A DNA stretch of 64,000 nt. Source: Bin55 sp028819195 (GTDB taxonomy: Bacteria > Pseudomonadota > Gammaproteobacteria > Pseudomonadales > Azotimanducaceae). Position 1 is the stretch's first letter; each line of letters starts with the position of its first letter. The notes below the pieces were generated by a model, which was not told the origin of the DNA, did not search any database, and saw only the letters and a list, made by a program, of their open reading frames with translations. The translations under genes were made by a program, and so were the position numbers. The stretch lies in the NCBI GenBank assembly GCA_028819195.1, contig JAPPMF010000009.1:469079-533078 (forward strand), in the 5' to 3' direction. Shown in pieces: positions 62,581-64,000 of the stretch.

Positions 62581-63942
62581 TTAATTCTCGTTGTTTATTT
62601 TCTCGCGACGCTTTTTAGTTTCTTCATCTCTCTGCCGTTGCTGTATTGCTTTTACTACGCCGCTTCTTCGTTCGTCGCGCCAAAGACGCTGAACTGTCTG
62701 CTGTAATTGTCGTAATGCTTCCTTTTCTTCAATTATTTGTCCGGCGACCCAACGAACCCGAAATTCGATCCATAACTCTCGACCTAGGACTGCCCGAATT
62801 TCTTCGGAAGTTCCTAAGTTAGCGAACTCTTCTTGATTCACATAGCCGTTCTCGTCGTCATCCAGGTCGTTAAGGATAGTTAGATGGGGACCAAATTCTT
62901 GCCGATCTATACTACCGTTTTTATCGGTATCTAGTTCATTTAAACTTATCTGTAGTACGTATGTGCGAACGCTCTTATCTTCATTTTCGCGTTCTTCACG
63001 GTCTAGTACTGCATCTTTGTTGGTGTCGGCGATATCAAATCGATCGATCTTTGCATCCCTTTTTTCTATGAATTTGTTTTGCACAAGCTGGGCGTGTAGT
63101 CGTAAAACTCGGGGAGTTTCTTCTTCAGAAAAGTTCTCGAGGTCGAAATTGATCTCGTCAAAGTTGATTCTTCCGTCATTATTGACATCCATTAGATCAA
63201 AAGCTTCGTTTGACGAATTCCGGAGTTCGTTGATGTTATAGCCTTGCCAACTTTGATCACTTGAGGAACTGGATCGGACTTCTTCATCTCTGCCCCCTTG
63301 TTGGTTTTCTATGTCAAATGCACCATATATCCCTCCGGTATCAAAAAGCTCTTCTTTGTCGCCGCTTCTTTGTTTGGAGTCCCAACGAACCCGAATTACA
63401 TGCAGTAATTCTCGACCTAGGGCTGCCCGAATTTCTTCGGAAACTCCTAAGTTAGTTAGCTCTTCTCGAGTCAGGTAGCCATTCCCGTCGTCATCTATTT
63501 GTATTAGTGTGGTTAGATAGGCATCAAATTCTTGCCGATCAATACTACCTTTTCTATCGGTATCAAGTTCAACTAAACCTAACTTGCGTAAGTGTATGAG
63601 AAAGCTTTTATCTTCATTTTCGCGTTCTTCACGGTCGAGTACTGCATCTTTATTGGTATCGGCAATATCAAATCGATCGATTGATTTCTTAAACTCTTCG
63701 TGCACATACATGGCGCGTCGTCGTAGAGTTTCAGCCTCTTCTTCCGAAGAGTTTTCGAGGTTAAACCCGATCTCGTCGAAGGTGATTCTATCGTTGTTGT
63801 TGACATCGAGTACGTCGAATACTTCGTCCGAAGAATCCCGGAGATCGTTGATACTTGTTGTGCGCTTCACGACACTGTGTGCCTGCACCATATTGGCTAA
63901 GGTAAAACTGCTCAAGACTAGGACAGAAACGACTAATCTCAT
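62581..63942 (-). CDS. Exported EF-hand protein with internally duplicated four-loop module
   Basis: A 453-aa protein with a signal peptide (LVVSVLVLSSFTLANMVQAH). It carries two copies of a roughly 165-residue module, each beginning IN(D/E)LR(D/N)SS(D/N)E, with four EF-hand loops and ending in SEEIRA(A/V)LGREL...RVRW. Loops are DVNNNDRITFDE, DTNKDAVLDREE, DTDRKGSIDRQE, DDDGNGYLTREE, then DVNNDGRINFDE, DTNKDAVLDREE, DTDKNGSIDRQE, DDDENGYVNQEE. Several loops have a replaced Gly6 or a Lys at position 5, so not all may bind calcium. The C-terminus is a charged, coiled-coil-like tail (LRQLQQTVQRLWRDERR). It is transcribed toward the other EF-hand gene, 59 bp away. Confidence 0.85.
   Translation of the reverse strand: MRLVVSVLVLSSFTLANMVQAHSVVKRTTSINDLRDSSDEVFDVLDVNNNDRITFDEIGFNLENSSEEEAETLRRRAMYVHEEFKKSIDRFDIADTNKDAVLDREERENEDKSFLIHLRKLGLVELDTDRKGSIDRQEFDAYLTTLIQIDDDGNGYLTREELTNLGVSEEIRAALGRELLHVIRVRWDSKQRSGDKEELFDTGGIYGAFDIENQQGGRDEEVRSSSSSDQSWQGYNINELRNSSNEAFDLMDVNNDGRINFDEINFDLENFSEEETPRVLRLHAQLVQNKFIEKRDAKIDRFDIADTNKDAVLDREERENEDKSVRTYVLQISLNELDTDKNGSIDRQEFGPHLTILNDLDDDENGYVNQEEFANLGTSEEIRAVLGRELWIEFRVRWVAGQIIEEKEALRQLQQTVQRLWRDERRSGVVKAIQQRQRDEETKKRREKINNEN
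62960..63700 (-). repeat. Direct repeat inside the EF-hand gene
   Basis: The segments 62979-63049 and 63610-63680 are nearly identical in DNA (differing at about four bases), encoding the same DIADTNKDAVLDREERENED stretch. Weaker similarity extends over the whole module. This is a recent tandem duplication within one gene. Confidence 0.85.
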
Positions 63943-64000
63943 AGTAGGAAGGTGTGTTTAATTCAAAATCGCTAGAATCTAACCATGAGTAATTTTAACT

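Noticed and set aside
1..64000. CRISPR arrays, insertion sequences, prophage genes and rRNA genes
   Set aside because: None seen; the only sizeable repeat found is the internal duplication of the EF-hand gene.

Overview
The window is a chromosomal segment of a non-enterobacterial gammaproteobacterium of moderate to low G+C. The evidence is gene order and protein sequence. A prepilin peptidase lies beside nadC, ampD and aceEF, as in E. coli and Pseudomonas. One uninterrupted run of tRNAs-secE-nusG-rplKAJL-rpoBC-rpsLG-fusA-tuf-S10-spc-alpha operons resembles the Pseudomonas layout, and uvrA follows rplQ. No prophage, insertion sequence or CRISPR array was seen.

Layout. 1-2.2 kb: prepilin peptidase (partial), tRNA-Thr(CGU), nadC and ampD (divergent). 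2.3-6.3 kb: aceE and aceF, without lpd or pdhR beside them. 6.3-8.9 kb: minus-strand glutathione transferase, PduO-type cobalamin adenosyltransferase and AmpG-like permease. AmpG and AmpD point to peptidoglycan recycling. 8.9-11.1 kb: groES-groEL behind a near-perfect CIRCE operator, closed by a strong terminator. 11.1-12.0 kb: about 900 bp without a recognisable gene. 12.0-21.1 kb: a DUF1428 protein and a compact operon joining an ABC-2 exporter (its permease carries a very large extracytoplasmic region) to an RND efflux pump. 21.3-23.3 kb: a translationally coupled trio of PTPS-like enzyme, short-chain dehydrogenase and YhhQ-type transporter. 23.4-26.1 kb: a TdeIII-like restriction-modification pair and the decayed end of a second DNA methyltransferase.

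26.3-56.8 kb: four tRNA genes (Tyr, Gly, Thr, Trp) and the transcription/translation supercluster, in which nearly every gene is co-directional and closely spaced. A second tuf copy, usual between tRNA-Thr and tRNA-Trp in relatives, is missing. S12 carries Arg at position 43 and RpoB carries a divergent rifampicin-site segment, both of which predict intrinsic drug tolerance. L17 has a long acidic tail. 56.8-64 kb, minus strand: uvrA, syd and a putative envelope-response cluster (ECF sigma factor, membrane anti-sigma candidate, CnrR/CpxP-like periplasmic protein) preceded by two exported EF-hand proteins, one of them an internal duplication.

The most unusual pieces are the ABC-RND hybrid operon with its degenerate M1-like and golvesin-like permease, the PTPS paralog with Glu instead of the catalytic Cys, the EF-hand/ECF sigma cluster, and the restriction-modification turnover site beside the tRNA array. 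All assignments come from reading the translated sequence and remembered family motifs; no database search was run.
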